Source: Halomonas sp. I5-271120 (GTDB lineage: Bacteria > Pseudomonadota > Gammaproteobacteria > Pseudomonadales > Halomonadaceae). Taken from it: 64,000 nucleotides of DNA. A program made the position numbers and the translations under genes. This document shows positions 47,270 through 56,799 of the stretch, in pieces. Each line of letters starts with the position of its first letter. Positions within the stretch are counted from its first letter, which is position 1. The stretch is from the NCBI RefSeq assembly GCF_030553075.1, contig NZ_CP130701.1, positions 2,232,001-2,296,000 on the forward strand, read 5' to 3'. The notes under the pieces were generated by a model, which searched no databases, was not told the DNA's origin, and saw nothing but the letters and a program-made list of their open reading frames with translations.

Positions 47270-49117
47270 TCATATCCAGAGTTTCTTGAGTGGCTTGCCG
47301 CCGACGGTCAGATTGACCATGGCGCGGGTCACCATCAGGGCGGTGAACATCGAGGTCAGGATGCCCAGCGACAGGGTTACGGCGAAGCCTTTGACCGGGC
47401 CGGTGCCGATCGAGAACAGGATCAGCGCTACCAGCAGGGTGGTCAGGTTGGCGTCGACGATCGAGGTGAAGGCACGCTCATAGCCGGCGTGGATCGCCTG
47501 CTGCACCGAGAGCCCGGTTCGCAACTCCTCGCGTATGCGCTCGAATATCAGCACGTTGGCGTCCACGGCCATGCCGAGGGTCAGCACGATACCAGCGATG
47601 CCGGGTAGCGTCAGGGTAGCGCCGAGCATCGACATGGCGGCGATCACCAGCACCAGGTTGATGCCCAGCGCCACGTTGGCGATCACACCGAAGGCCTTGT
47701 AGCGCACCAGCATGAAGGCCACCACCAGCAGCAGACCAATCTGCACCGAGAGAATGCCGCGATCGATGTTGTCCTGCCCGAGGCTTGGGCCGATGGTGCG
47801 TTCCTGCACGAAGTAGATCGGTGCGGCCAGCGAGCCTGAGCGCAGCAGCAGCGACAGCTCGGCCGCTTCGGTGGGCGATTCAAGCCCGGTGATGCGGAAA
47901 CTGTTGCCCAGGGCGCTCTGGATGGTGGCAAGACTGATGATGCCGCGCTCGGTATAAGGGTCGCGCACTACCACCGGCTCGCCGTCCTGCATCACGGTGC
48001 GGTCGTTGGTCTTGTGCTCGATGAATACCACGGCCATGTTGCGGCCGATGTTGGAGCGGGTCGCCCGGTTCATCAGGGTGCCGCCGGTGCCGTCCAGATC
48101 GATGTTGACCTGCGGGCGGCCGTTCTCATCGAAGCTGCGCGTGGCGCTCGAGACGCTGTCGCCGGTGATGATCACGTCGCGCATCAGCTCGGCGGTGCGC
48201 GGGCTAGAGCGGAACTCGACGGTCTCGGTTTCCTGATCCGGGGTGTCCGGGCGGGCCTCGAGGCGGAACTCCAGGTTGGCGGTGGCACCTACCACGCGCT
48301 TGGCGGCGGCGGTGTCCTGCACGCCCGGCAGCTCGACCACGATGCGATTGGGGCCTTGGCGCTGCACCAGCGGCTCGGCCACGCCCAGCTCGTTGACGCG
48401 GTTGCGCAGGGTGGTCAGGTTCTGATTGATCGCGTAGTCCTGGATTTCGTCGACCGCCTGATCGCTGAGCGTCATGGTCAGGGTCGCGCCACGGTCCGCC
48501 TCGGTGTCCGCGTACTGGAAGTCCGGGAAGTCGCGACTGATCAGGTTTCTGGCCTGATCACGATCCTCGGCGTTCATGAAGTCCATGCTCACCGTGCGGC
48601 CGCTGATGTCGGTGTTGCGGTAGCGGATGCGTTCGCTGCGCAGTGTCTCGCGCATGGCGCTGGCGTTGACCTCGAGGCGCTGGGTCACCGCGGCGTCCAT
48701 GTCGACCTCGAGCAGGAAGTGCACGCCACCGCGCAGATCCAGGCCCAGGGTCATCGGCGAGGCGGCCAGGTCCTTGAGCCAGGACGGCGTCGACTCGGCA
48801 AGGTTCACGGCGACGACATGGTTGTCGTCGAGCAGGCCATCGACCACGCCACGGGCGCGCATCTGATCAGATGCACTATCGAGGCGCAGCAGGACGCTAT
48901 TGGTATCGCGTTCGGTGGACTTGAGAGGAATGTCGGCATCGGCCAGGGCGGACTGAACCCGCTCCAGCTGAGACTCGCTGAGGTTTTCGCCGCCACTGGC
49001 TGGGCTGATCTGCACCGCGGGGTCCGCGGGGAAGAGGTTGGGCAGCGAATAGACCAGGCCGACGGCGAGGACAAGAAGTATCAGCAGATACTTCCATAGG
49101 GGGTAACGGTTAAGCAT
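47270..49117 (-). CDS. secD: SecD, Sec translocon accessory subunit
   Basis: A 615-residue protein. The first helix (YPLWKYLLILLVLAVGLVYSL) leads into the periplasmic P1 domain (GLDLRGGVHFLLEVDMDAA, NRIVVELPGVQDTAAAK), then five helices containing GMAVDANVLIFERIREEL. It works with SecF to drive late steps of protein export. Order yajC-secD-secF is conserved. Confidence 0.97.
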   Translation of the reverse strand: MLNRYPLWKYLLILLVLAVGLVYSLPNLFPADPAVQISPASGGENLSESQLERVQSALADADIPLKSTERDTNSVLLRLDSASDQMRARGVVDGLLDDNHVVAVNLAESTPSWLKDLAASPMTLGLDLRGGVHFLLEVDMDAAVTQRLEVNASAMRETLRSERIRYRNTDISGRTVSMDFMNAEDRDQARNLISRDFPDFQYADTEADRGATLTMTLSDQAVDEIQDYAINQNLTTLRNRVNELGVAEPLVQRQGPNRIVVELPGVQDTAAAKRVVGATANLEFRLEARPDTPDQETETVEFRSSPRTAELMRDVIITGDSVSSATRSFDENGRPQVNIDLDGTGGTLMNRATRSNIGRNMAVVFIEHKTNDRTVMQDGEPVVVRDPYTERGIISLATIQSALGNSFRITGLESPTEAAELSLLLRSGSLAAPIYFVQERTIGPSLGQDNIDRGILSVQIGLLLVVAFMLVRYKAFGVIANVALGINLVLVIAAMSMLGATLTLPGIAGIVLTLGMAVDANVLIFERIREELRTGLSVQQAIHAGYERAFTSIVDANLTTLLVALILFSIGTGPVKGFAVTLSLGILTSMFTALMVTRAMVNLTVGGKPLKKLWI

Positions 49118-49235
49118 GCAGGCCCTGCCTTGTAGCTAACATGGCGACATCGCGAGAGCGAAAGAGGGGGTCGCCACCAGCGCACCGCCAACGGGCGGGC
49201 GCGGGCCTGCCCGCCGGCGGTGCCGGGGTGCGAGA

Positions 49236-49565
49236 TCAGATTGACTTGATGGTGCCCTTGGGCAGGACAGAGGCAACGGCGTTCTTCTGCACGTTGATCT
49301 CGGTGCCTTCGGCGATTTCCATAGAGATGAACTCGTCGGTCACCTTGGTGATCCGGCCCAGCATGCCGCCGCCGATGACCACTTCGTCGCCCTTGGACAG
49401 GCCGCCGATAAGCTGCTTGTGCTGCTTGGCCCGCTTGGCCTGAGGACGCCACAGCAGGAAGTAGAAGATCAGCACGAAGCCGCCCAGCATAACGATTTGG
49501 GCGATACCGCCGCCCGCGGCCGCGCCGCCTTCAGCGTGTGCCGGGGAAATGAAGAAGTCCAGCAT
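49236..49565 (-). CDS. yajC: YajC, Sec translocon accessory protein
   Basis: A 109-residue single-span membrane protein: an N-terminal periplasmic stretch, a helix (QIVMLGGFVLIFYFLLWRP, about 24-42), and a cytoplasmic part with LSKGDEVVIGGGMLGRITKV. AGGAGA lies about eight bases upstream. It associates with SecDF. Confidence 0.95.
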   Translation of the reverse strand: MLDFFISPAHAEGGAAAGGGIAQIVMLGGFVLIFYFLLWRPQAKRAKQHKQLIGGLSKGDEVVIGGGMLGRITKVTDEFISMEIAEGTEINVQKNAVASVLPKGTIKSI

Positions 49566-49665
49566 GGGTTTGGTTCTCCTGAGAGGGTTTCTAGGGTCAA
49601 TAATGACCGGGTGATGAGGCCATCACCCGGTCGTCAGATTCGGTGTAGACGGGCTTGCGACCCCG

Positions 49666-50826
<1,161 letters not shown>

Positions 50827-50967
50827 TCAAGGCTCTCGACAAGGGGCGGGTGACAAGCATGGCCCGTCCGTCATGAGAGCGCCAAAAGAAGGGTGGCCCG
50901 ACGCGCCGGGCCCTGGCTAACGGGGGTATTTGGATATTGCCTGCCGGATATCGACTGTCGAACGTCG

Positions 50968-52026
50968 CTAGGTGGCGTCGGCGCGGGTCAGGAACATGGC
51001 GTCGCCATAGCTGAAGAAGGCGTAGCGCTCCTCGACCGCGGCCCGGTAGGCGTTCATCACCGGCTCGAAGCCCGCGAAGGAGGCCACCAGCATCATCAGC
51101 GTCGACTCCGGCAGGTGGAAGTTGGTGACCAGCGCATCGACGCAGCGCCATTCATAGCCTGGGTAGATGAAGATGTCGGTCTCGCCGCTGTAGGGCGCGA
51201 TCTCGCCTGCCTCTTTGTTATCTCCCGGGCTCTTCATGCAGGCCGATTCCAGGCAGCGCACGCCGGTGGTGCCCACCGCCACCACCCGGTTGCCCCGCGC
51301 CTTGGCCTCGCGAACCTTGGCGCAGGCGGCCTCGTCGACCTCGATCCACTCGCTGTGCATGTGGTGGTCGCGGATGTCGTCGGCGCGCACCGGCTGGAAG
51401 GTGCCGGCGCCCACATGCAGGGTGACGAAGGCGCTCTCGATGCCTTTCTCCGCAAGCGCCGCCATCATCGGCTCATCGAAGTGCAGGCCGGCGGTGGGGG
51501 CGGCTACCGCACCGTCGCGGCGCGCGTAGACGGTCTGGTAGCGCTCGCGGTCGGCCAGTTCATCCTCGCGGGTGATGTAGGGCGGCAACGGCATGTGGCC
51601 GTGGGCCTCGAGCAGCGCGATCAGCGGCGTTTCGCCGAGAAAGCGCAGCTCGAACAGCGCATCCTGACGGCCTTCCACCACCGCCCGCACGTCGCCCTCG
51701 AAGATCAGTTCGGTGCCCGGCTTCGGCGACTTGCTGGCGCGAATGTGCGCCAGGCCACGGTGGGCATCCAGCGGCCGCTCGAGCAGCATCTCGACGCGCC
51801 CACCGCTGGCTTTCTGGCCGTGCAGGCGGGCCGGGATCACCCGGGTGTCGTTGAATACCAGCAGATCGCCCGGCTCGAGGATCTCGAGCAGGTCCGGGAA
51901 GCGGCGGTGGTCAAGCGCCTCCGAGGCGCCATCGACGCACAACAGACGGCAGTCACTGCGACGCTCGGAGGGATAACGGGCAATCAGCTCGTCGGGGAGC
52001 TCGTAATGGAAATCGGCGCGCTGCAT
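50968..52026 (-). CDS. queA: S-adenosylmethionine:tRNA ribosyltransferase-isomerase
   Basis: Adds the epoxycyclopentanediol ring from SAM to preQ1-34 in tRNA, after Tgt. The 352-residue protein has the family motifs [23 protein letters not shown] N-terminus, [21 protein letters not shown] and [15 protein letters not shown]. It starts 158 bases from the divergent tRNA-Leu gene. Confidence 0.96.
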   Translation of the reverse strand: MQRADFHYELPDELIARYPSERRSDCRLLCVDGASEALDHRRFPDLLEILEPGDLLVFNDTRVIPARLHGQKASGGRVEMLLERPLDAHRGLAHIRASKSPKPGTELIFEGDVRAVVEGRQDALFELRFLGETPLIALLEAHGHMPLPPYITREDELADRERYQTVYARRDGAVAAPTAGLHFDEPMMAALAEKGIESAFVTLHVGAGTFQPVRADDIRDHHMHSEWIEVDEAACAKVREAKARGNRVVAVGTTGVRCLESACMKSPGDNKEAGEIAPYSGETDIFIYPGYEWRCVDALVTNFHLPESTLMMLVASFAGFEPVMNAYRAAVEERYAFFSYGDAMFLTRADAT

Positions 52027-52144
52027 GGGAGATATCGACTCGGGCTAGCAAAAGCGGTGCAGTAATGGCACTGGGCCATTCGGACAAGGCGCCTAGGATA
52101 CCCGTTCCCGCCAGTGAAGTCAGTCGCTTGCGATGCGTTTATGA

Positions 52145-52172
52145 TTGACCTGTGGGGCGTCTGCCGTATAAT
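52145..52172 (+). promoter_or_regulatory. Promoter of tRNA-Leu
   Basis: TTGACC (52145-52150), 16-base spacer, TATAAT (52167-52172), 11 bases before the mature 5' end. The GC-rich discriminator GCGTCCCCGCT suits stringent control. Confidence 0.8.
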
Positions 52173-52183
52173 GCGTCCCCGCT

Positions 52184-52270
52184 GCCGGCGTGGCGGAATT
52201 GGTAGACGCAGCGGATTCAAAATCCGCCGCTGGAGACAGTGTGTCGGTTCGAGTCCGACCGCCGGCACCA
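52184..52270 (+). tRNA. tRNA-Leu (anticodon CAA)
   Basis: 87 bases with encoded CCA. Acceptor stem GCCGGCG pairs with CGCCGGC; the anticodon arm GCGGA-TTCAAAA-TCCGC has anticodon CAA; a variable arm (CTGGAGACAGTG region) and T-loop GGTTCGAGTCC mark a class II leucine tRNA. Its 3' half is the attachment target of the islet that follows. Confidence 0.95.
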
Positions 52271-52802
52271 TAACATCAAGCACTCACTTCTCTCCCCTCG
52301 AGTCTTGATGCCCTCAGCACCCTCGTAAGTATCTACAGCCTGCCACCGAATCTCGGTGCCTGTGTATTTCCCATGCGCATTTTTTCTTGCCGCCATGATT
52401 GGCAGCGAGACGCTCTACACGTGCTATCCGTGCCCGCCTGACGGGCGCTCGGTGCAGTTTCATGTTCCCCGACCTTCGCGGCACCCGCTCTCATTTTGCT
52501 GTGATAGGCTTGAATCAGTACAAGTCCATATACAGTCGCCCTGCATCCGGTCGGCAAGCCAAAGCAGGTTCGCCGCAAGGTTGAGCGCAGGGAGAAGCCG
52601 TCGCACAAGCGACGGTGGCAGGCAGCCATGACGTATGGAAGAGGGGCTAGTGATCGAAGAAGCGGGGCAGGTAAGCCCAGAGATAGAGAAGGCGCGTAAA
52701 GCGTTTAAGCCAACGGGAACGGCTACCGACTAGCCAAGAGGGTTGTGGATAGGTGGGGTTAGGGTGAGGTAGGTGATATATAAATTTATTATGAGTTTGT
52801 AA
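52271..52802. other. Left part of islet, no supported gene
   Basis: After the tRNA-distal hairpin (CATCAAGCACTC / GAGTCTTGATG, about 52275-52311) there are 490 bases without a convincing gene. Open frames on both strands (about 91 and 98 codons) have no ribosome sites or recognisable motifs. Composition shifts from GC-rich to AT-rich near 52740. Confidence 0.5.
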
Positions 52803-53696
52803 ATGGGGGCAGGGATGGCAGTTAAAGAAAGTAAAAGTAAAGAAAGTGAAATATTAAAAAAAGCATTTTTTGTTACTCCCATCGGTCCACATGGATCAAA
52901 AATAAGAAGAGCAACTGATGGACTGATTGATTCAGTTGTAAAGCCTGTTGTTGAGAGTTATGGGTATAAGTGCGTTGCCTCTCACCAAGAGTCCGAGCAA
53001 GGATCAATATCGCAAAGAGTTATTGAACACTTAATAGATGATGATTTAGTTATTGTTAATCTAACTGGTCTTAATTCGAATGTTATGTACGAGCTGGGCA
53101 TTCGGCACTCGACAGGAAAGCCTGTAATACTGATCTGTGAGAATGGTACGGACCTTCCATTTGATATGTACGATCAGAGGACAATTTTTTATTCTGATGA
53201 TATGCAAGGTGGCCTTGATTTAAGTCAGAAGCTTAAAGGGCTTTTGGGCAGTAAAGATGGGGTTGAGTCAAATGCTTATAATCCTGTTATATCTAAGGCA
53301 AAAGAGAATATTATTGAAAATGCGTTGAAGGATATAGATCTTTCTGGGCTTGATGGCGCTTCTCTAGTTGCAGATGTATACGAATCTATGAAAGAGGTGT
53401 CATCAGGTTTGAGATCTCTAGGAGCAAGAGTTAATGATATAGAAAGAGGTTATGGAAAGAGTGGACACGGATTTGGTGGTCATCTGGTAATGAAAAAAAT
53501 GGGTAAAGGTGGGGATCTTTTGTTGACGACCACAGATTTAAGTGAGGCGCTTGTTTTAGAACAGGAGTTGGTGAGCAAAGGGATTAGTACTGATTTGATT
53601 GAAAAAAATGGGAGTGTTGATATTAGTGTTGCGCCATGGGATGTGGATAAAGCTATAAATGTAGTTAGTAGGTACACAGAGAATAATGGATATTAA
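52803..53696 (+). CDS. Putative nucleotide-binding TIR/deoxyribosyltransferase-like effector
   Basis: A 297-residue protein in markedly AT-rich DNA. The N-terminal 125 residues have KAFFVTPIGPHGSKIRRATD (20-39), DDDLVIVNLTGLNSNVMYELGIRHS (79-103, with E97) and GKPVILIC, the pattern of the TIR-like / nucleoside 2-deoxyribosyltransferase-like fold seen in NAD- or nucleotide-degrading defence proteins. The C-terminal half is not recognised. A start at ATG 52815 is also possible. A terminator follows. Defence is inferred from fold, islet location and composition only. Confidence 0.75.
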   Translation: MGAGMAVKESKSKESEILKKAFFVTPIGPHGSKIRRATDGLIDSVVKPVVESYGYKCVASHQESEQGSISQRVIEHLIDDDLVIVNLTGLNSNVMYELGIRHSTGKPVILICENGTDLPFDMYDQRTIFYSDDMQGGLDLSQKLKGLLGSKDGVESNAYNPVISKAKENIIENALKDIDLSGLDGASLVADVYESMKEVSSGLRSLGARVNDIERGYGKSGHGFGGHLVMKKMGKGGDLLLTTTDLSEALVLEQELVSKGISTDLIEKNGSVDISVAPWDVDKAINVVSRYTENNGY

Positions 53697-53716
53697 CCTC
53701 CTTGGTAATTATTTTT

Positions 53717-53743
53717 GGCGGCTTGTTTCTGCCGCCTTTCTTT
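53717..53743 (+). terminator. Terminator after the TIR-like gene
   Basis: GGCGGC / GCCGCC stem with an eight-base loop followed by TTTCTTT, 21 bases after the stop. Confidence 0.75.
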
Positions 53744-54248
53744 AGTTGTGTGTTATGACTTTTCCATTGCAAATAGTAGCTTGATAAATATCTTCACGTA
53801 CGAATCTGGGTTCGGACCAGGTCCAGTATTGACACCTCATTCCATCAGAACGTGTGTACTTTCTTTCATGGTCAGGCTCACCTAACATCATATAGAGTTG
53901 GCCTTTGGTCATACCCTCTACGATCTCTCCTCGAATACCTGCTTTCACTCGAGCATTCCTATCTTCGAGCTCAGATCGATATGAGCTAGTGCTTGGAGAC
54001 TGGCTAGAGGGTTGTTGGCTAGGCTGGCTTGAGGGGCGACGGATAGGCTGGCGAGCAGGAGAGGGATCGGAGCGGACGTGAGCCTGAGCTTCTAAAGAGG
54101 TTAGCGTGTCACGAGTAATGAAGACCTCACCATCAGTGCATGGGGTATCCTGGTAAGCTGTTGAGCCGTCCACCTCGCACTTGTAGACCTGGGCGTGAGC
54201 GGAAAGGGGCAGAAGTGCCATAGCTAGTAGCAGGGTACGTTTGATCAT
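53742..54248 (-). CDS. Exported DUF4124-domain protein
   Basis: A 168-residue protein with signal peptide MIKRTLLLAMALLPLSAHAQ, then the DUF4124 core QVYKCEVDGSTAYQDTPC with paired cysteines, a Ser/Pro/Gln-rich linker (about 65-88) and a C-terminal part with two further cysteines and EGMTKGQLYMMLGEPD, reminiscent of SmpA/BamE-like GMTKxQV motifs. The role is unknown. It is convergent with the TIR-like gene, inside the islet. Confidence 0.8.
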   Translation of the reverse strand: MIKRTLLLAMALLPLSAHAQVYKCEVDGSTAYQDTPCTDGEVFITRDTLTSLEAQAHVRSDPSPARQPIRRPSSQPSQQPSSQSPSTSSYRSELEDRNARVKAGIRGEIVEGMTKGQLYMMLGEPDHERKYTRSDGMRCQYWTWSEPRFVREDIYQATICNGKVITHN

Positions 54249-54426
54249 CCGTGATCATCCAGAAGCTTTATAGACGTAAGCTAATGTAGCACAAGGGCGC
54301 ACAGTAGGGGCTGTTGCCTGATTTTTGTCTAGGGCAATGTGCCAAAGTGGCTTTAAGTAAGCATGTGGTGATCTGTAATCGATTGAACTTGCGGCTAATA
54401 TGCTGCTTTGAGCAGGTTCTGGCAAA

Positions 54427-54482
54427 ATTCAAAATCCGCCGCTGGATACAGTGTGTCGGTTCGAGTCCGACCGCCGGCACCA
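54427..54482 (+). pseudogene. tRNA-Leu 3' fragment (distal attachment repeat)
   Basis: 56 bases identical to the last 56 of tRNA-Leu(CAA) except one (GGATAC for GGAGAC), including CCA but lacking the 5' half, so not a functional tRNA. It marks the far end of the islet; the similarity runs on to about 54529. Confidence 0.9.
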
Positions 54483-54685
54483 CAACATCAAGCACTCACT
54501 TCCTCCCTCCGAGTCTTGATGGCCTCAGTCCCCCCCGAATTGATCAATCCAGTGCCTCCCTCGCTCCGGTGATGGCTTTTTGCTACCCGTTCGGCCAGCC
54601 ATATGCGATGCCTGGCAGTGCCGAGCGTCGTGTGCGGTCCTGTCTCAGGTAGCGTCTTTCGCCTACACCTTTAGTCTATGTCATA

Positions 54686-54713
54686 TCAAGTTGCTTAGTG
54701 TGCTAGCCGATAT
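54686..54713 (+). promoter_or_regulatory. Sigma-28 (FliA)-like promoter of the first chemoreceptor gene
   Basis: TCAAGTTG (54686-54693), 12 bases, then GCCGATAT (54706-54713), close to the flagellar sigma consensus TAAAGTTT-N11-GCCGATAA. The same element precedes the second receptor gene. Confidence 0.6.
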
Positions 54714-54757
54714 AGGTCCCATCACGCGCTTCGCAAACCACTACGGAAAAGTCATTC

Positions 54758-56512
54758 ATGACAACACAAAAAGCTAGGGTAAGCTGGTGGAATCTACAGA
54801 CCAAAACCATGACGCTGGTGCTGGTTCCGATATTGCTGGTCACTCTCATCCTGGTGGGGATGAAGTCCTACCAGAGCATTCAGTCTTCCCACGAAAACCT
54901 GGCGCATCAGCGCGAGGAGCTGTTGGCAAGCCGCGAGCAGGCAGTGAAAGATGTGGTGCTGGCTGCCAAGAGCGCCATCGCTCCCATCTATGACAAGGCG
55001 GGTCCCAACGACGCAGAAGCCAAGGCCCGCGCGGCTGAGGTGCTGCGGTCGATTCGCTTCGATGGCAAGAACTATATCTTTGTCTATCAGTACGATGGCA
55101 CCAACGTGGTGCTGCCGCATGCGCGCGACAAGGAAGGCACCAACATGATTGGGCTCCAGGATGCCAATGGCAAATACCTGGTGCGAGGCCTGATCGAAAC
55201 GGCGCAAGAAGGCGGTGGCTTCTATCAGTACTCCTGGCCGCACCCTGAAACGCGAAAGGACGAGGCCAAGTACTCCTACGCCGCGCCACTGGAAAAGTGG
55301 GGCTGGATGCTGGGCGCCGGCGTCTATGCGGTGGATGTGGAAGAAGTCATGGCCGAAGCCCAGGCGACCGCCAACGAAAACCTGCGGGATTCAATCATCA
55401 GCTCGCTGCTGACGGCGTTGGCGCTGTTTATCGTCGTTGCGGTGGTGGCGGGTTGGTTAGTCAAGCGCACTCTGCAGCCGATTCGTTCCGCCGCCGAGGC
55501 GATGAGTAGCATTGCCAGCGGTCAGGGGGACCTGACTCAGCGAATGAACGTCTCGACCCGCGACGAGGTTGGCCAGTTGGCCGACGGCTTCAATGTGTTC
55601 GTCTCGCGCATGCAGGACACCCTGCGTGAAGTGCGCATCAGCACCAGCCACGTGCGTGACGCCGCAACCGAAATGGAGCAGGGCAGCCAGGAGCTGGCCA
55701 CCCGCACCGAGCAGGCGGCCGCCAACCTGCAGCAGACGTCGGCCTCGATGGAAGAGATCACTTCCACCGTGGACCACAGTTCCCAGTCTGCCCAGCAGGC
55801 CAATCAGCTGGTGCTCAGCACCGGTGAGGTGGCACGCCGCGGCGAGTCGGCCATGCAGCAAGTCGAGCGCACCATGTCGGACATCCACGACTCGTCCAGC
55901 AAGGTCAGCGACATCGTCACCATGATCGACTCGATTGCCTTCCAGACCAATATTTTGGCGCTCAACGCCTCGGTAGAGGCCGCACGCGCCGGTGAACACG
56001 GTCGTGGCTTCGCGGTGGTGGCCGAGGAAGTGCGCACCTTGGCGAGTCGCTCCAGTGACGCGTCGAAGGAGATTCGTGCGCTGATCGATACCTCTGCTGA
56101 GCACACCAAATCGGGCGCTGAGCTGGTGCGCAATGCGGGTGCCACCATGCAGGAGATCGCCGAAAGCGTGGCCAAGGTGACGGATGTGATCGGTGAGATC
56201 TCGGCCGGCGCCAAGGAACAGAGCACCGGTATCGGTCAGGTCAATACGGCCGTCACCGAGATGGACACCATGACCCAGCAGAATGCGGCCATGGTTCAGC
56301 AGTCGACCACCACCGCCAGCCAGATGCGCGACCAGGCCGAACAGCTGCAGCGCCTGCTCGGCTCCTTCGTGCTGGGTGACGGCGACGTTGATTCCTCTTA
56401 CCGCTCTGAGACGCCCTCGCTGCCCTCGGCCTCTGGTGCGTCTTCGCGTGCACCGGCGACGACGCGTGGCAAGTCGTCGGCTCGCAACGAGGAAGAGTGG
56501 GAAGCGTTCTGA
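54758..56512 (+). CDS. Methyl-accepting chemotaxis protein 1 (sCache type)
   Basis: A 584-residue receptor: helix 1 (about 16-35), periplasmic single Cache domain (about 40-190; [39 protein letters not shown]), helix 2 (about 215-237), HAMP ([22 protein letters not shown]) and the signalling domain with the hairpin [35 protein letters not shown]. It ends EEEWEAF; EWEAF fits the xWxxF pentapeptide that tethers CheR/CheB. It is a tandem paralogue of the next gene and is probably under FliA control. The ligand is not readable. Confidence 0.95.
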   Translation: MTTQKARVSWWNLQTKTMTLVLVPILLVTLILVGMKSYQSIQSSHENLAHQREELLASREQAVKDVVLAAKSAIAPIYDKAGPNDAEAKARAAEVLRSIRFDGKNYIFVYQYDGTNVVLPHARDKEGTNMIGLQDANGKYLVRGLIETAQEGGGFYQYSWPHPETRKDEAKYSYAAPLEKWGWMLGAGVYAVDVEEVMAEAQATANENLRDSIISSLLTALALFIVVAVVAGWLVKRTLQPIRSAAEAMSSIASGQGDLTQRMNVSTRDEVGQLADGFNVFVSRMQDTLREVRISTSHVRDAATEMEQGSQELATRTEQAAANLQQTSASMEEITSTVDHSSQSAQQANQLVLSTGEVARRGESAMQQVERTMSDIHDSSSKVSDIVTMIDSIAFQTNILALNASVEAARAGEHGRGFAVVAEEVRTLASRSSDASKEIRALIDTSAEHTKSGAELVRNAGATMQEIAESVAKVTDVIGEISAGAKEQSTGIGQVNTAVTEMDTMTQQNAAMVQQSTTTASQMRDQAEQLQRLLGSFVLGDGDVDSSYRSETPSLPSASGASSRAPATTRGKSSARNEEEWEAF

Positions 56513-56589
56513 TCGCCAGGCCCGTCATCGTCTAGGTGGCGGGCCAGCCTGAACAGCAAGCGAGCAACTCGCTAAAGCGCAATACATGA

Positions 56590-56622
56590 AGCCGGCTGAT
56601 CGAATGATCAGCCGGCTTTTTC
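56590..56622 (+). terminator. Terminator after the first chemoreceptor gene, tail duplicated
   Basis: AGCCGGCTGATC / GATCAGCCGGCT stem with a four-base loop and TTTTT. The segment GGCTTTTTCTTGTCT then repeats at 56629 and, diverged, at 56644, duplicating the terminator's right arm and T-run. Confidence 0.88.
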
Positions 56623-56709
56623 TTGTCTGGCTTTTTCTTGTCTGGCTATGTCTTGTTCTGAAGAGCTCTCCAGAACCGCTTTCCCCTTCCTCCTTTAGTC
56701 TTGGCTATC

Positions 56710-56737
56710 TCAAGTCGCTTTCCGAGCAGGCCGATAT
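56710..56737 (+). promoter_or_regulatory. Sigma-28 (FliA)-like promoter of the second chemoreceptor gene
   Basis: TCAAGTCG (56710-56717), 12 bases, GCCGATAT (56730-56737). Conserved with the upstream copy while the surrounding bases have diverged. Confidence 0.6.
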
Positions 56738-56799
56738 GGATAGTAATGCCGATATCGATAGTGATTACGCGCTTCGCAAACCACTTCAGGGAAGTATCC

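Larger units (their letters stand above)
52215..54482. mobile_element. tRNA-Leu-integrated islet (about 2.2 kb)
   Basis: The 56 bases from the anticodon loop to CCA (52215-52270) recur at 54427-54482 with one mismatch, and similarity continues about 47 bases further on both sides through a hairpin (CATCAAG / CTTGATG). This is the layout of an element integrated into a tRNA 3' end. It contains two genes, an AT-rich one at 52803 and a minus-strand DUF4124 gene, and no recognisable integrase, so it is probably a remnant or was moved by another element's recombinase. Confidence 0.7.

Noticed and set aside
48014..49099. A 361-codon plus-strand frame opposite secD
   Set aside because: Shadow of secD; composition is biased and no motif is present.
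52333..52631. Overlapping frames of 98 (minus) and 91 (plus) codons in the left part of the tRNA islet
   Set aside because: Neither has a ribosome site or family signature, and they overlap each other almost completely.
54427..54482. Second functional tRNA-Leu gene
   Set aside because: Only the anticodon-loop-to-CCA part is present; the 5' acceptor strand and D-arm are missing, so it is an attachment-site fragment.
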